In this document: positions 23,995 to 32,405 of the stretch, piece by piece
How the letters are laid out: each line of letters starts with the position of its first letter
Numbering within the stretch: position 1 is the first letter of the stretch
Assembly: GCA_040219935.1 (NCBI GenBank)
Contig: JAVJUA010000020.1
Location: 1-64,000, forward strand
Direction: 5' to 3'
DNA length: 64,000 nucleotides
DNA from: UBA7803 sp040219935
GTDB lineage: Bacteria > Pseudomonadota > Gammaproteobacteria > Pseudomonadales > Azotimanducaceae
Notes under the pieces: generated by a model
What the model was told of the DNA's origin: nothing
Databases searched by the model: none
What the model saw: the letters and a program-made list of their open reading frames with translations, nothing else
Position numbers and translations under genes: made by a program

Positions 23995-24432
23995 TCAGCG
24001 CTGCGGCAACTGGGCCTGGATCGCGGCCAGATCCACCCACACCTGCTCGGCGGCGAGCCGCTCGGCATCGTCGAAGCGCACCACGTGCAGCAGCCGGAAG
24101 CTGAGCGGCCGGTCTCGGCCCTCCAGCCCGAACGGGCGGCCGACGGCGCGCCCGGTCCAGCGCGACTCGTCCACCAGAAAGTCGTCGCCATAGAGGCGGC
24201 GGATGGTGGTCACCTGACCGTCGGCCAGGTCGGAGAACAGCGCCTCGTAGAAGCCGCGTGCCTGCTCGGGCCCGCGCGACGGGCCTTCGGGCCAGCCGAC
24301 GATGTCGTGATCGACGTCGTCCGCCAGCGTGCTGAGCACCCCGGTCACGTCGTCGGCCGCCTCGAAGCCGAAGTGGGTGTCCATCTGCCGGTCCATGTCA
24401 GCGGGGGTCATGGGCATGGTCGCGTTCCTCAT
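23995..24432 (-). CDS. SnoaL/NTF2-like protein
   Basis: A 145-residue protein of the SnoaL-like NTF2 fold: MDRQMDTHFGFEAADDVTGV, VDHDIVGWPEGPSRGPEQAR, YEALFSDL and FRLLHVVRFDD. Such proteins are small cyclases, isomerases or ligand-binding proteins acting on aromatic or isoprenoid substrates. A GAGGAACC site precedes ATG 24432; ATG 24417 is also possible. Co-transcribed with the TetR gene. Confidence 0.78.
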   Translation of the reverse strand: MRNATMPMTPADMDRQMDTHFGFEAADDVTGVLSTLADDVDHDIVGWPEGPSRGPEQARGFYEALFSDLADGQVTTIRRLYGDDFLVDESRWTGRAVGRPFGLEGRDRPLSFRLLHVVRFDDAERLAAEQVWVDLAAIQAQLPQR

Positions 24433-24459
24433 GGTTCCTCATGGATGACGGCACGGATT

Positions 24460-24492
24460 GAAACACTAGTCTCAAAATGATACAAGTGTCTC
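24460..24492. promoter_or_regulatory. Two tandem TetR-type operator sites
   Basis: GAAAC-N4-GTCTC (24460-24473) and GATAC-N4-GTCTC (24479-24492) are near-perfect inverted repeats of the same kind, 19 bp centre to centre, in the 85-bp gap between the divergent SnoaL/TetR and membrane-protein genes. They likely bind the adjacent TetR protein and control both directions. Confidence 0.6.
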
Positions 24493-24517
24493 GTTCAGCA
24501 GCCGGGAGAGAGCCAAC

Positions 24518-25255
24518 ATGACCGCCACCCACTTGAGCGACGGGCTTCGCGCCCGCGAGCACGTCTTCTTCCTGACCATGGCGCTGGCCATGGCGGCCGG
24601 CGTCTTCGCCGGGTTCGCCCGCACCTTCTACCTGCGTCCCTGGTTTCCCGAGGTGGCCGCGCCCGCCGAGCCCGTGTTCATCGTCCACGGACTGGTGTTC
24701 ACCGCCTGGATGCTGCTGGTGGTGGTGCAGAGCGGGCTGGTGGCCAGCGGTCGGGTCCGTCAGCACCGCGCGCTCGGCATCGCCGGGGCCGGCCTCGCTG
24801 CGGCCGTGGTGGTGCTGGGCGTGGCTGGCGCCCTGGTGGCGGCGGCTCGGCCCGGCGGCTTCATGAACGTGCCGGTGCCGCCGCTGCAGTTCCTGCTGGT
24901 GCCGCTGCTCGACATGACCCTGTTCGCCACCTGCGTGGCGCTGGCCATCGCCTGGCGCCGCTTCCCGCAGACCCACAAGCGGCTGATGCTGCTCGCCACC
25001 GTCAACATGCTCACCGCCGCGTTCGCGCGGGTGCCGCTCGAGATCACGTTCAACAATGTGCTGGTCGCCTTCATCCTCAGCGACCTGTTCATCGTCGCCC
25101 TGGTGATCTGGGACCGGCTCGATCTCGGCCGTCTGCAGCCCGTGACGGTGTGGATGGGTGGCCTCATCGTCCTGTCCCAGCCGTTGCGCCTGGCGCTGTC
25201 GGAAACCGCGGCGTGGCAGGCGCTCGCGAGCTGGATGGTGGGCGCGACGGGCTGA
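24518..25255 (+). CDS. Seven- to eight-helix membrane protein of unknown function
   Basis: A 245-residue hydrophobic protein with about seven transmembrane segments (TMALAMAAGVFAGFA, FIVHGLVFTAWMLLVVV, AGAGLAAAVVVLGVAGALV, LLVPLLDMTLFATCVALAIA and others), including THKRLMLLATVNMLTAAFAR. FARTFYLRPWFPE near the N-terminus recurs in a family of uncharacterised membrane proteins. A GGGAGAGAG site precedes ATG 24518. Divergent from and probably controlled by the TetR regulator. Confidence 0.7.
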   Translation: MTATHLSDGLRAREHVFFLTMALAMAAGVFAGFARTFYLRPWFPEVAAPAEPVFIVHGLVFTAWMLLVVVQSGLVASGRVRQHRALGIAGAGLAAAVVVLGVAGALVAAARPGGFMNVPVPPLQFLLVPLLDMTLFATCVALAIAWRRFPQTHKRLMLLATVNMLTAAFARVPLEITFNNVLVAFILSDLFIVALVIWDRLDLGRLQPVTVWMGGLIVLSQPLRLALSETAAWQALASWMVGATG

Positions 25256-25279
25256 GGCCCAGCCCGCCGCGCCGGGCGC

Positions 25280-26980
25280 TCAGTCGTCGTCGAACCCGTC
25301 CGGCCCGTCTTCGAGCTCGATCTCATCCGCCAGGAAGCCGGCGTCGATGGCGTTGCCATCCACGTCCTGACCCGAGGGACGCACCGCGCAGTCGCCGGGG
25401 GCGTCCGCCTCGAACTCGCCGAAGCTGCCGGCCGGCACCTTGTCCAGGGTCGGGTCATCGCCGACGTCGACAACCACCAGGCCCGGCCGGCCATCGATGG
25501 TGTAGTGGCGGGAGCCGCCCACCACCTCTGAGCCGCGAACCCGGGCCTCCAACTCGCAGCCAGGGTCATCCTCGTCCTCGCGCTCGAGCTTCACCGCCAC
25601 CAGGCGTCCGGCGGCGTCGAAGTAACCGTCTACCTCCACGAAGTCGCCCACCGACACGTCGTCGAGCCGCAGGCGGCCGTCCACGGACAGGTCGCTGTCG
25701 TCCTTGAGGATGGTGGTTGCCCGCACCTGCACGGTGACGCCGATGCGGGTCACGAAGGTGCGGTTGCCCGCTGCATCCGGGGCGCTCACGGCCTCGGCCA
25801 CCAGATCGTCCAGCGACACATCGCTCTCCGGCTCGATCTCGATGCGGGTCGCCAGCAGCACCCGGCTGCCGTCGTCGGGCGGCTGCAGATCGCCGCGCAC
25901 GCGCACCTGGGTGCCGACCGTGAGCGCCGTCGCGCCGGCGCCGCCCTCGAACGTGGTGGCGCCGTCGATGCGCACCCGCTGACCGTCCACGCGGAACACG
26001 TTGCCGGCATCCGGGGGCGCGGTCACGGGGCCGCGGATCTCGGCCGGCAGCGTCTGCGCCGACGACACGGGCTGCAGCTGATCGAGCGCGCGGCTGATCT
26101 CAGCGACCGAGCTGAAGCTCGAGCCGTCGAGCTGGCCCACGACCCTGACTGCGGCGCCTTCGCGCAGCCGGCTGCTGCCGGCGCCATCGAACAGATCGGC
26201 GTCGCTCACCACGGCGGGGTCGAAGCCGACCGTGATCACGCCGCCCTGGGCGTCGACGATGTCGAAGCTGCCGGCGCTGGTGTTGGCCACCACCCCAGAC
26301 ACGGTCTCGGTGGGGTTGCTGGCATCCACCTGGCCGATGCGGGCGATGCGCGAAGCCTGGACGCGGCTGGCGCCGGTAGCGGGGTCTGTCACCAGCACGT
26401 AGCCGCTCACCTCCACCCGGTCGCTGCCGGCCGCCAGCCCCGCAGCGGTGGCGATGGCGGTGACGCCGGCGTTGCCCCGGGCGAAGGGATCGTCCACCAG
26501 GGTGGTGGCCGCGAGCACCACGGTGCGCCCCGCCACCGCGATGCGCGCGGGCTCGGAGCCTGCAGCCGGCACCAGGGCCTCGGTCACCGGCCCGATCAGC
26601 TCGGGCAGGTAGATGATGCGCACGGCTTCGCGGGGTGCCGAGTCGCTGTCGCGCTCCCAGTCCACCTGCACCAGCATGCCGGGGGCGAGGTCGGCCTCGC
26701 CGAAGCCGCTCCGTGGGCCGACGAACGTCGTGCTGATGGAGGCGTCATCGGCGCTGGTGCGGTACGGAGTACCGTTGATGATGACGCTGCCGAATCCGGT
26801 GACGCCGCCACCGGTGACGCCCGATCCGGACGTGCCGCCCACCGTGCCGCTGCCCGACGTGCCGCCGGACGCCAGGTCCGGCCCACCGCCACCGCCACCA
26901 CCGCCGCCGCAGCCGGCCAGCAGCAACACCAGACCCGCCAGCCATGTGGCGGTAAATCCTGGACCTCGTCGAATGCTCAC
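25280..26980 (-). CDS. DUF5666 repeat lipoprotein (shorter copy)
   Basis: A 566-residue envelope lipoprotein: signal with LVLLLAGC followed by a run of glycines and Gly/Ser/Thr linkers, then GVTGFGSVIINGTPY and about six DUF5666 units of the type VGDFVEVDGYFDAAGRLVAV. Units end in acidic stretches (KLEREDEDD, DEIELEDGPDGFDDD). The start is GTG 26980 with GGGAG upstream. It lies 29 bases after the DUF6502 gene on the same strand, and a larger paralogue is at 27954-30248. Function unknown; the acidic segments could bind divalent metal. Confidence 0.8.
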   Translation of the reverse strand: MSIRRGPGFTATWLAGLVLLLAGCGGGGGGGGGPDLASGGTSGSGTVGGTSGSGVTGGGVTGFGSVIINGTPYRTSADDASISTTFVGPRSGFGEADLAPGMLVQVDWERDSDSAPREAVRIIYLPELIGPVTEALVPAAGSEPARIAVAGRTVVLAATTLVDDPFARGNAGVTAIATAAGLAAGSDRVEVSGYVLVTDPATGASRVQASRIARIGQVDASNPTETVSGVVANTSAGSFDIVDAQGGVITVGFDPAVVSDADLFDGAGSSRLREGAAVRVVGQLDGSSFSSVAEISRALDQLQPVSSAQTLPAEIRGPVTAPPDAGNVFRVDGQRVRIDGATTFEGGAGATALTVGTQVRVRGDLQPPDDGSRVLLATRIEIEPESDVSLDDLVAEAVSAPDAAGNRTFVTRIGVTVQVRATTILKDDSDLSVDGRLRLDDVSVGDFVEVDGYFDAAGRLVAVKLEREDEDDPGCELEARVRGSEVVGGSRHYTIDGRPGLVVVDVGDDPTLDKVPAGSFGEFEADAPGDCAVRPSGQDVDGNAIDAGFLADEIELEDGPDGFDDD

Positions 26981-27009
26981 GATGACGTTACTCCCGGTTT
27001 CGGCACGTA

Positions 27010-27867
27010 TCAGGTCTCACCATCGCCGCGGTCGATGGCCTCGGCGTCTTCCTCGAAATAGAACATGCCAACCCCGGTGATGCGTCGGCCGCTGCCGACC
27101 ACGTCGGGATTGACGCCACGATCGTACTGAGACAGCACCTGATCGAGCTCCTCCAGCAGAGCCTGGCAGCGCTCGGCGGCCAGATGGCGGAACCGCTCCG
27201 CCAGCTCATCCGGCACGTCGTCGTAGAGCACCTTGCGCTGGTACCGGGCTTCCGACCCGCTGTGGCTCAGGTTGTGGGCGATGGTTTCGATCAGATGACG
27301 GGCATCGGTGCCCAGAAACTGCAGCTTGGCCGCGTCGTCGCGGGTTGGCACGTAGGAGCGGGACAGCAGCCTGGCGCGGCCGTCGGGCAGGCGCTCTGCG
27401 GCGCCCACACGAACCAGCTCGTCGAGCACGGTCGTCGCAGGGACGTCTCGGCTGTAGCGCTTCACCAGAGCCGGAAAGCCGCCGCCGGGGTCGTCCATGC
27501 TGAGCGGCCGCGGCTCGCCGCGGCCGTCCTGAAAGTCGGGGTCACGCACCCAGCCCGCCACCACCGACGCGGCCCGATTCTGGCTGACCGGCTCCGGCGC
27601 ATCCGGCTGGTCGGCCTGCTGCAGCAGTCGTGCCACCTCCTTGCGGCTCAGCCCGGTGATGGTGGCCGCCCGGGAGACGGTGGGCTTCCTGCCCTCCAGG
27701 GAAAACTCGGTCATGGCCAGCCGCGCATACACGTGACGAACCTCCTCCTCGAAGCTTCCGCAGTCCACGCCATTGCGCAGCAGAATCCGCACCAGCGGGC
27801 GCAGCACCTGGCGCAGGTTGGCGCGCAGGGCGGCCTGCAGGGTGTGCTCGTCACGTGAAGTGGTCAT
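27010..27867 (-). CDS. DUF6502 family protein with a helix-turn-helix-like segment
   Basis: A 285-residue cytoplasmic protein matching DUF6502: LRPLVRILLRNGVDCGSFEE, VRHVYARLAMTEFSLEGRKP, then TVSRAATITGLSRKEVARLL, which reads as a helix-turn-helix, and VAGWVRDPDFQDGRGEPRPL. The C-terminus is GVGMFYFEEDAEAIDRGD. Sandwiched between two DUF5666 lipoprotein genes on the same strand, it may regulate them. Function not established; the regulatory role is inference from the HTH-like segment and context. Confidence 0.78.
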   Translation of the reverse strand: MTTSRDEHTLQAALRANLRQVLRPLVRILLRNGVDCGSFEEEVRHVYARLAMTEFSLEGRKPTVSRAATITGLSRKEVARLLQQADQPDAPEPVSQNRAASVVAGWVRDPDFQDGRGEPRPLSMDDPGGGFPALVKRYSRDVPATTVLDELVRVGAAERLPDGRARLLSRSYVPTRDDAAKLQFLGTDARHLIETIAHNLSHSGSEARYQRKVLYDDVPDELAERFRHLAAERCQALLEELDQVLSQYDRGVNPDVVGSGRRITGVGMFYFEEDAEAIDRGDGET

Positions 27868-27908
27868 GACGGCGATGTTCGCTCAAGGCCCCGGCGTTTG
27901 CCATGCGA

Positions 27909-27932
27909 CGGCCGGCCCCGGGGGGCCGGCCG
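27909..27932 (-). terminator. Strong G+C hairpin between DUF5666 and DUF6502 genes
   Basis: CGGCCGGCCCC (27909-27919) and GGGGCCGGCCG (27922-27932) form a perfect 11-bp stem with a 2-base loop. It lies after the stop of the larger DUF5666 gene and 42 bp before the DUF6502 start. No T-tract follows on the minus strand, so it could attenuate or process the transcript rather than terminate it fully. Confidence 0.5.
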
Positions 27933-27953
27933 CACGCTGCGCCAGAGCTCTGG

Positions 27954-30248
27954 TCACGGCGCCGAAACGAACTGAGGCGCCGGTGGCTGCGCGGGCGGCG
28001 CCAGGTCCATGGGCTCTGAAGAGGAGCTCGGCACCGGCGCATTAGCGAACAGCAGCAGCGCGCCGTCGCAGGCGGCCGCATCGCGGAGCTGCACCGTCAC
28101 CCGCGGCAGATCGGAGCTCGAGCCGTCGGTGCGCTCGGCCACCGCAAGCACGTCGAACGCCACCGTGCCCAGATTGGCGCCCTGCAGATTGCCCTGCAGC
28201 GGGCTGTAGTTGATGGAGACGTCGCTGTCCTGAACCACCGCGCAGACCGTCTGCCCGACCAGCATGGCCAGGCCCGTGGCGCGCAGCGGCGTCACGTCGG
28301 GCACCTCGCCGAGCAGCACCTCACGGTCGTCACCGCCCGGCGGGCCGCCGAGGCCGGGGCCGGCTTCCAGGAAGTTGCGCGCCCCGTTGCCACCCGGGCC
28401 GGCTGACTGCCAGCTCGACGGAATCGTCTTCAGCGCAAACCAGCCCTCATCACCGACCTGTCCGGTGAACAGGTCGATGGTGCTGCCGGCATTGCTCTGG
28501 AAGAAACGCAGCGGCATGCGCTGGCCGACGGCGGCGATGTCGTCGTTGACGTCGGTTTCAGAGAAGTCGTTGGGCGGGTTGCCGTTGTCGATGCTGTCCT
28601 CGTCTATCACCAGGAAGACCACGGATCCGCCCGCACCGCCGCCACTCCCGCCGCCGTCGCTCGGCGGCAGCACCGGCGCGCTGCCGGCGCGCTCGAACTC
28701 CACCTCGTCGGCGATCAAGAGGCCGTTCTGGCAGCCGTTGACGTCGTCATCGTCGCTTTCCGCCTTCACCACGTCACCAACCTGCAACCTGGCGAAGAAT
28801 GCGGAGCGACCGATGTCGTCATCGTTGTCGTCCTCGAACTCCACGCTGCCTCCGGCGATCACATCGACGGTCACGCCGAGGATGTCGAATGACGACTGGT
28901 CGGCCGCTATGGAGGCTACCGGACCCTGCAGCTCGCACTCCTGCTCGTCGTCTTCGTCGTCCTCCCGCTCGATCCGAGTCCACACCACGCTGCCGGCCGC
29001 GTCGACGAACCCTCGTGCCTCGATCCGGTCGCCGCCGAGCAGGCGGTTCAGGAACTCGGCGGGCGTCAGGCGATCATCGTCATCGTCGTCGTCCTCGAGC
29101 CGGCTCGTGGGCTCGGGGCGTACCACCAGCCCGAGACGGGTGGTGAACGTGCCGGCCGCGGCATCGACCGAGGTCACGGCGTCCTCGAGCTTGACGTCGC
29201 CGCCCTTGGCGCGGACCCGCTCGATCACCAGAACGCCATCGGCGTTGAAGCTGCCCTTGATCTCCACCTTGGCGCCAATCAGCCCGACCAGCGCGGAGGC
29301 ATCGGTCACTTCGATGATACGGTTGCCGATCTGAACCTGGTTGGGAGTGGCCGCTGTGTCAACGCTGACCAGGATACCTTCGATCTCGAACCGACCAAGG
29401 CGATCACCGTCGTCGTCATCCTCACGCTCAACCTCTGTGGCTACGTAGCCATCGGCGGTGATTCGACCCTCGACCTCGACGAACACGCCCAGCAGGCTGT
29501 CGTCGAAGCTCAGCCCGTCTTCGAACTCCGTGCCGGCCGTTACGCTGAAGCGCGTGCCGCTCACGGTGAACGTCGAGCCGGCGGTGTCGACCGCGTCGAC
29601 GAAGCCCTTGATCTCTACTTCGTCTTCGTCGCCGACGCCCGACTTGCGGGTGATCCGGGTTGCCAGATAGCCGTCTTCGCCGGCGAAGCCGCTCACCGCG
29701 ACCACCATGCGCCCGCTGCTCACCACCAGATCGCGAATGTCGATGGCGCCGTTGCCGTCGTTGTCACCGACGTTGCGGTCGAAGACGGTCTCGCCGTCGA
29801 CCACCACCAGGGTGCCGGCTACGCGCAGCGTGCCGATGGCTGGATCGTCCGCATCCACCATGACGCTGGTCACCGGGCCCTTGAGGTCGCGGCGGTGCTC
29901 GATGCTCCGGGCGATCAGCCTGCCGTCCTGCTCGGACGCATCGACGCTGACCTTCATGCCAAGGCGCAGCGCGCCGTCATCGCCGACGCGCTCGTCCTCG
30001 TCGTCGACGTTCACCCGGGTGTCGTCGTCGAGTTCGTAACGCTCGCCGTTGACATACACGCTGCCGAAGCCGGTGATGACGCCCTTCGAGACCACCGACG
30101 AGGTGGTGGCAGGGCTGGATGGGGTGGTCGGGGTGGCCGCCGGCGCGCTGCTGCCGCCGCCTCCGCCACCACCGCAGCCGGCCGCTACCGCCGCCACGCA
30201 GGCGGCGAACAGTCCCGGCCACAGGCTCTTGAATCGATACGTTGCCAT
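27954..30248 (-). CDS. DUF5666 repeat lipoprotein (longer copy), highly acidic
   Basis: A 764-residue lipoprotein with signal ACVAAVAAGC plus a glycine run, then GVITGFGSVYVNGERYELDD and about six DUF5666 units, for example LLGVFVEVEGRITADGYVA and LLGGDRIEARGFVDAAGSVV. Acidic blocks (LEDDDDDDDRL, REDDEDDEQE, FEDDNDDD) separate them. The last ~230 residues (from GGGSGGGAGGSVVFL) are a different, extracytoplasmic-looking domain. I chose ATG 30248 with AGGAG upstream rather than the longer frame to 30365. Its promoter region holds two strong inverted repeats. Unknown function. Confidence 0.82.
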   Translation of the reverse strand: MATYRFKSLWPGLFAACVAAVAAGCGGGGGGGSSAPAATPTTPSSPATTSSVVSKGVITGFGSVYVNGERYELDDDTRVNVDDEDERVGDDGALRLGMKVSVDASEQDGRLIARSIEHRRDLKGPVTSVMVDADDPAIGTLRVAGTLVVVDGETVFDRNVGDNDGNGAIDIRDLVVSSGRMVVAVSGFAGEDGYLATRITRKSGVGDEDEVEIKGFVDAVDTAGSTFTVSGTRFSVTAGTEFEDGLSFDDSLLGVFVEVEGRITADGYVATEVEREDDDDGDRLGRFEIEGILVSVDTAATPNQVQIGNRIIEVTDASALVGLIGAKVEIKGSFNADGVLVIERVRAKGGDVKLEDAVTSVDAAAGTFTTRLGLVVRPEPTSRLEDDDDDDDRLTPAEFLNRLLGGDRIEARGFVDAAGSVVWTRIEREDDEDDEQECELQGPVASIAADQSSFDILGVTVDVIAGGSVEFEDDNDDDIGRSAFFARLQVGDVVKAESDDDDVNGCQNGLLIADEVEFERAGSAPVLPPSDGGGSGGGAGGSVVFLVIDEDSIDNGNPPNDFSETDVNDDIAAVGQRMPLRFFQSNAGSTIDLFTGQVGDEGWFALKTIPSSWQSAGPGGNGARNFLEAGPGLGGPPGGDDREVLLGEVPDVTPLRATGLAMLVGQTVCAVVQDSDVSINYSPLQGNLQGANLGTVAFDVLAVAERTDGSSSDLPRVTVQLRDAAACDGALLLFANAPVPSSSSEPMDLAPPAQPPAPQFVSAP

Positions 30249-30280
30249 GACTTGCTCCTGATCTGGCCTCTCGGTCTCTC

Positions 30281-30298
30281 TCGCGAGCATGCTCGCGA
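30281..30298. repeat. 18-bp perfect palindrome upstream of the DUF5666 gene
   Basis: TCGCGAGCATGCTCGCGA is its own reverse complement. It lies 33 bp upstream of the minus-strand start at 30248, probably in the 5' untranslated region, and could form a cruciform or mRNA hairpin or be a protein site. Confidence 0.55.
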
Positions 30299-30326
30299 CC
30301 CTGGGACTCCTTGCTGGGAGAGTAAT

Positions 30327-30365
30327 TGGGAATATTTTCCCATTGCGTTGGGAAGTTATTCCCAA
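30327..30365. promoter_or_regulatory. Two TTGGGAA/TTCCCAA operator-like inverted repeats
   Basis: TGGGAA-N4-TTCCCA (30327-30342) and TTGGGAA-N4-TTCCCAA (30348-30365) are perfect inverted repeats with the same spacer length, 22 bp apart centre to centre. They lie in a short A+T-rich patch 80-120 bp upstream of the DUF5666 gene (minus strand). Likely sites for a dimeric regulator bound on one helix face. Confidence 0.6.
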
Positions 30366-30420
30366 TGTCGGCGCACGTCAACCCCCGCAGTCGCCATGTC
30401 GAACACAATTGGGGCTCACA

Positions 30421-30507
30421 TCACGGGCCCTGGGATTGATTCCCGTCGGCGCCGGAAACGACTTCGCCAAGGCGCTGGGAGTGCCACGCCACTGGGTCGT
30501 CGCGTGA
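30421..30507 (+). pseudogene. Remnant of a diacylglycerol/lipid kinase (DagK/YegS-type) gene
   Basis: The plus strand reads RALGLIPVGAGNDFAKALGV then PRHWVVA and a stop. LGxIPxGxGNDFAxxLGxP is the catalytic glycine-rich motif of diacylglycerol-kinase-type lipid kinases. Only about 27 codons are recognisable and neither the rest of the domain nor a start is present, so this is a gene fragment or a coincidental short match. The rest of 30249-30596 contains only the inverted repeats listed here. Confidence 0.4.
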
Positions 30508-30596
30508 CGACGGTCGCGTTGCCGCCGGCGGCTGATTCAGGGACGATTCATCCGCCCGCGGGCACAACCGACCCGATGGCAACGGAGATCGACCGC

Positions 30597-31079
30597 GTGA
30601 CCCATCGAATCATCCTCGGCATCGGCATCGCCCTGATCGCGGGTTGCGCCGCCCAGTCGCCCGGGCCATCGGTTACGCCACCGCCCGCTCTGCCCCCGGT
30701 AGCACAGGGCTCACCGACCGGCGAGCGCATCGCCGAGATCGTGCTGAACATGGTGGGCACGCCGTATCGCTTCGGCGGCACCGGGCCCCGCGGCTTCGAC
30801 TGCAGCGGGCTGGTGTACTTCGCCTACGGAAACGTCGGCATCCCGGTGCCGCGAACGGCGGCCGCGCAGCGCCGCGCCGCCCGGCCCATTCAGCCTCGCG
30901 CCGTGCAGCCCGGCGACCTGGTGTTCTTCGACACCCGCTGGCAGCAGGGCCACGTCGGCATCTACGTGGGCGACGGCCGCTTCGTCCACGCCCCGTCTTC
31001 CGGCAAGCGTGTCACCGTCGCGCGGCTGGACCAGGGGTTCTTCGCCGGGCGCCTGACCCACGCCGGGCGCCTGCACTGA
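30597..31079 (+). CDS. NlpC/P60-family peptidoglycan hydrolase lipoprotein
   Basis: A 160-residue lipoprotein (IALIAGC, Cys17) with an NlpC/P60 domain: catalytic Cys69 in GFDCSGLVYFAY, His119 in GHVGIYVGDG and His131 in RFVHAPS. The family cleaves D-Glu-meso-DAP peptide bonds in cell wall. I prefer GTG 30597, which has GGAG nine bases upstream and gives a compact signal; ATG 30576 is in frame but has no good site. Periplasmic, outer-membrane anchored. Confidence 0.85.
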   Translation: MTHRIILGIGIALIAGCAAQSPGPSVTPPPALPPVAQGSPTGERIAEIVLNMVGTPYRFGGTGPRGFDCSGLVYFAYGNVGIPVPRTAAAQRRAARPIQPRAVQPGDLVFFDTRWQQGHVGIYVGDGRFVHAPSSGKRVTVARLDQGFFAGRLTHAGRLH

Positions 31080-31094
31080 GTCGGCCGCGGCCGG

Positions 31095-32405
31095 TCAGCG
31101 CTGGCGCGCCAGCGCTTCCAGGGTGGCCATGAGCCGCGGCGCCGCTTCCGGACCCACCGATGTCGCGGTGAGGTAGTCGGCGGACGGGAACGCCGCGCCG
31201 GCGTCGAAGTACTCGGGCTTGAGGATGTATCCCAGGGCGTCGAGGGTGAGCCCGAGCACCATGCTGTGCTCGGCCCCCAGCAGCGCCCGGGAGGCGAGCG
31301 AATGGGCCGGAGACGTCTCCCCGGGATGGGTGACGAACTCCACCTCACCCACCGCGAACCAGGCCGCCTCGGTCTCGAGATGGCCGTCGCGCAGCGGCCG
31401 CTCCAGCACGCCGGCATCGAGCAAGGCGGTGAAGCCCGCGTTCTCGAGCGGAATCTCGAACCGCTTCGAGGCGAAGCGGATGGCGGGCGCCGCCACCGCT
31501 CGGGCAGAGCCCATGAGCGCCAGCGCCGTTTCCGCCACGGCAGCGCCGTAGCGCTCCGCCAGCGCCACCCCGCGCCCGGTCTTGTCCGGTTGCACCCAGC
31601 CACCGATGGCGCCCTGCAGGAACAGGTGCTCGCCGCCCAGGCGCTCCTCCATGCGCTGATAGAAACCGGCCACGTAGTCGCTGGAGACCTGGTCAAACAC
31701 GGCATCCAGCACCGTCGGGTGGCAGGCGAAGTTGGTGAGCGTGGCGACCGTGGCGCCGTCTTCGGCCCGGAACTGCAGCACCGTGACCCGCCGGTCGAGC
31801 AGGCCGGGCTCGGTGACGTTCTGCACCCATGCCAGGTCGTGGTCGCCGCTCGCCACCCGCGCGGTCACCGGCCGGCGCGCCGCGGCGGCGGCGGCCACCT
31901 GCGCTGCCACGGCGTCCACCAGGGCATCGACGTACGCCGGGTCGCGGCCGCTGGAAAGCTCGTGCTCACCCCACAGCCCCACCACGTCGGGCCCGGAGTG
32001 GGTGTGGGTGGAACTCACGATCACCCGCTGCGGCGGCAGCCCCGGATCGCCGACCAGGTCGGCGGCGCGGCGCCGCATGCGCTCGATGTCGGGGTTGGTG
32101 AGGCCGATGTTGTCGACCACCACCAGGGCCAGCGCGGTCGCGCCATCGCTCAAGTACAGCGCCCGTGCGTATAGCGGATCGTGAACGCCGGTGAAGCGGC
32201 GATTGCGGGCGTCGCCGGCGATGAAGTCGCCCGGTGCCGGCGACACCGTCGTGGACGCCGCACCCGCCCACAGCATGCCGGCTTCGGACGATGCGGTGCC
32301 ACCGTGCCCGGCGTTCGTACCAGGCTCGCATCCGGCCAGCAGCGCGCAGACCAGCAGCGCAGCGGCCACGCGCCAGCGCTCGTGGCAACCCGTCGCTACC
32401 CGCAT
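31095..32405 (-). CDS. Neutral/alkaline-ceramidase-like lipoprotein
   Basis: A 436-residue exported protein with a lipobox (VCALLAGC). The metal-binding THTHSGPDVVGLWGE and TNFACHPTVLD, with DNIGLTNPDIERMRRRA, match the N-terminal domain of neutral/alkaline ceramidase-like non-lysosomal enzymes. It would hydrolyse an amide in a sphingolipid-like or other lipid at the cell envelope. The ATG overlaps by ten bases the stop of the upstream MmyB-like regulator gene, so both are translated from one message. Confidence 0.8.
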   Translation of the reverse strand: MRVATGCHERWRVAAALLVCALLAGCEPGTNAGHGGTASSEAGMLWAGAASTTVSPAPGDFIAGDARNRRFTGVHDPLYARALYLSDGATALALVVVDNIGLTNPDIERMRRRAADLVGDPGLPPQRVIVSSTHTHSGPDVVGLWGEHELSSGRDPAYVDALVDAVAAQVAAAAAARRPVTARVASGDHDLAWVQNVTEPGLLDRRVTVLQFRAEDGATVATLTNFACHPTVLDAVFDQVSSDYVAGFYQRMEERLGGEHLFLQGAIGGWVQPDKTGRGVALAERYGAAVAETALALMGSARAVAAPAIRFASKRFEIPLENAGFTALLDAGVLERPLRDGHLETEAAWFAVGEVEFVTHPGETSPAHSLASRALLGAEHSMVLGLTLDALGYILKPEYFDAGAAFPSADYLTATSVGPEAAPRLMATLEALARQR

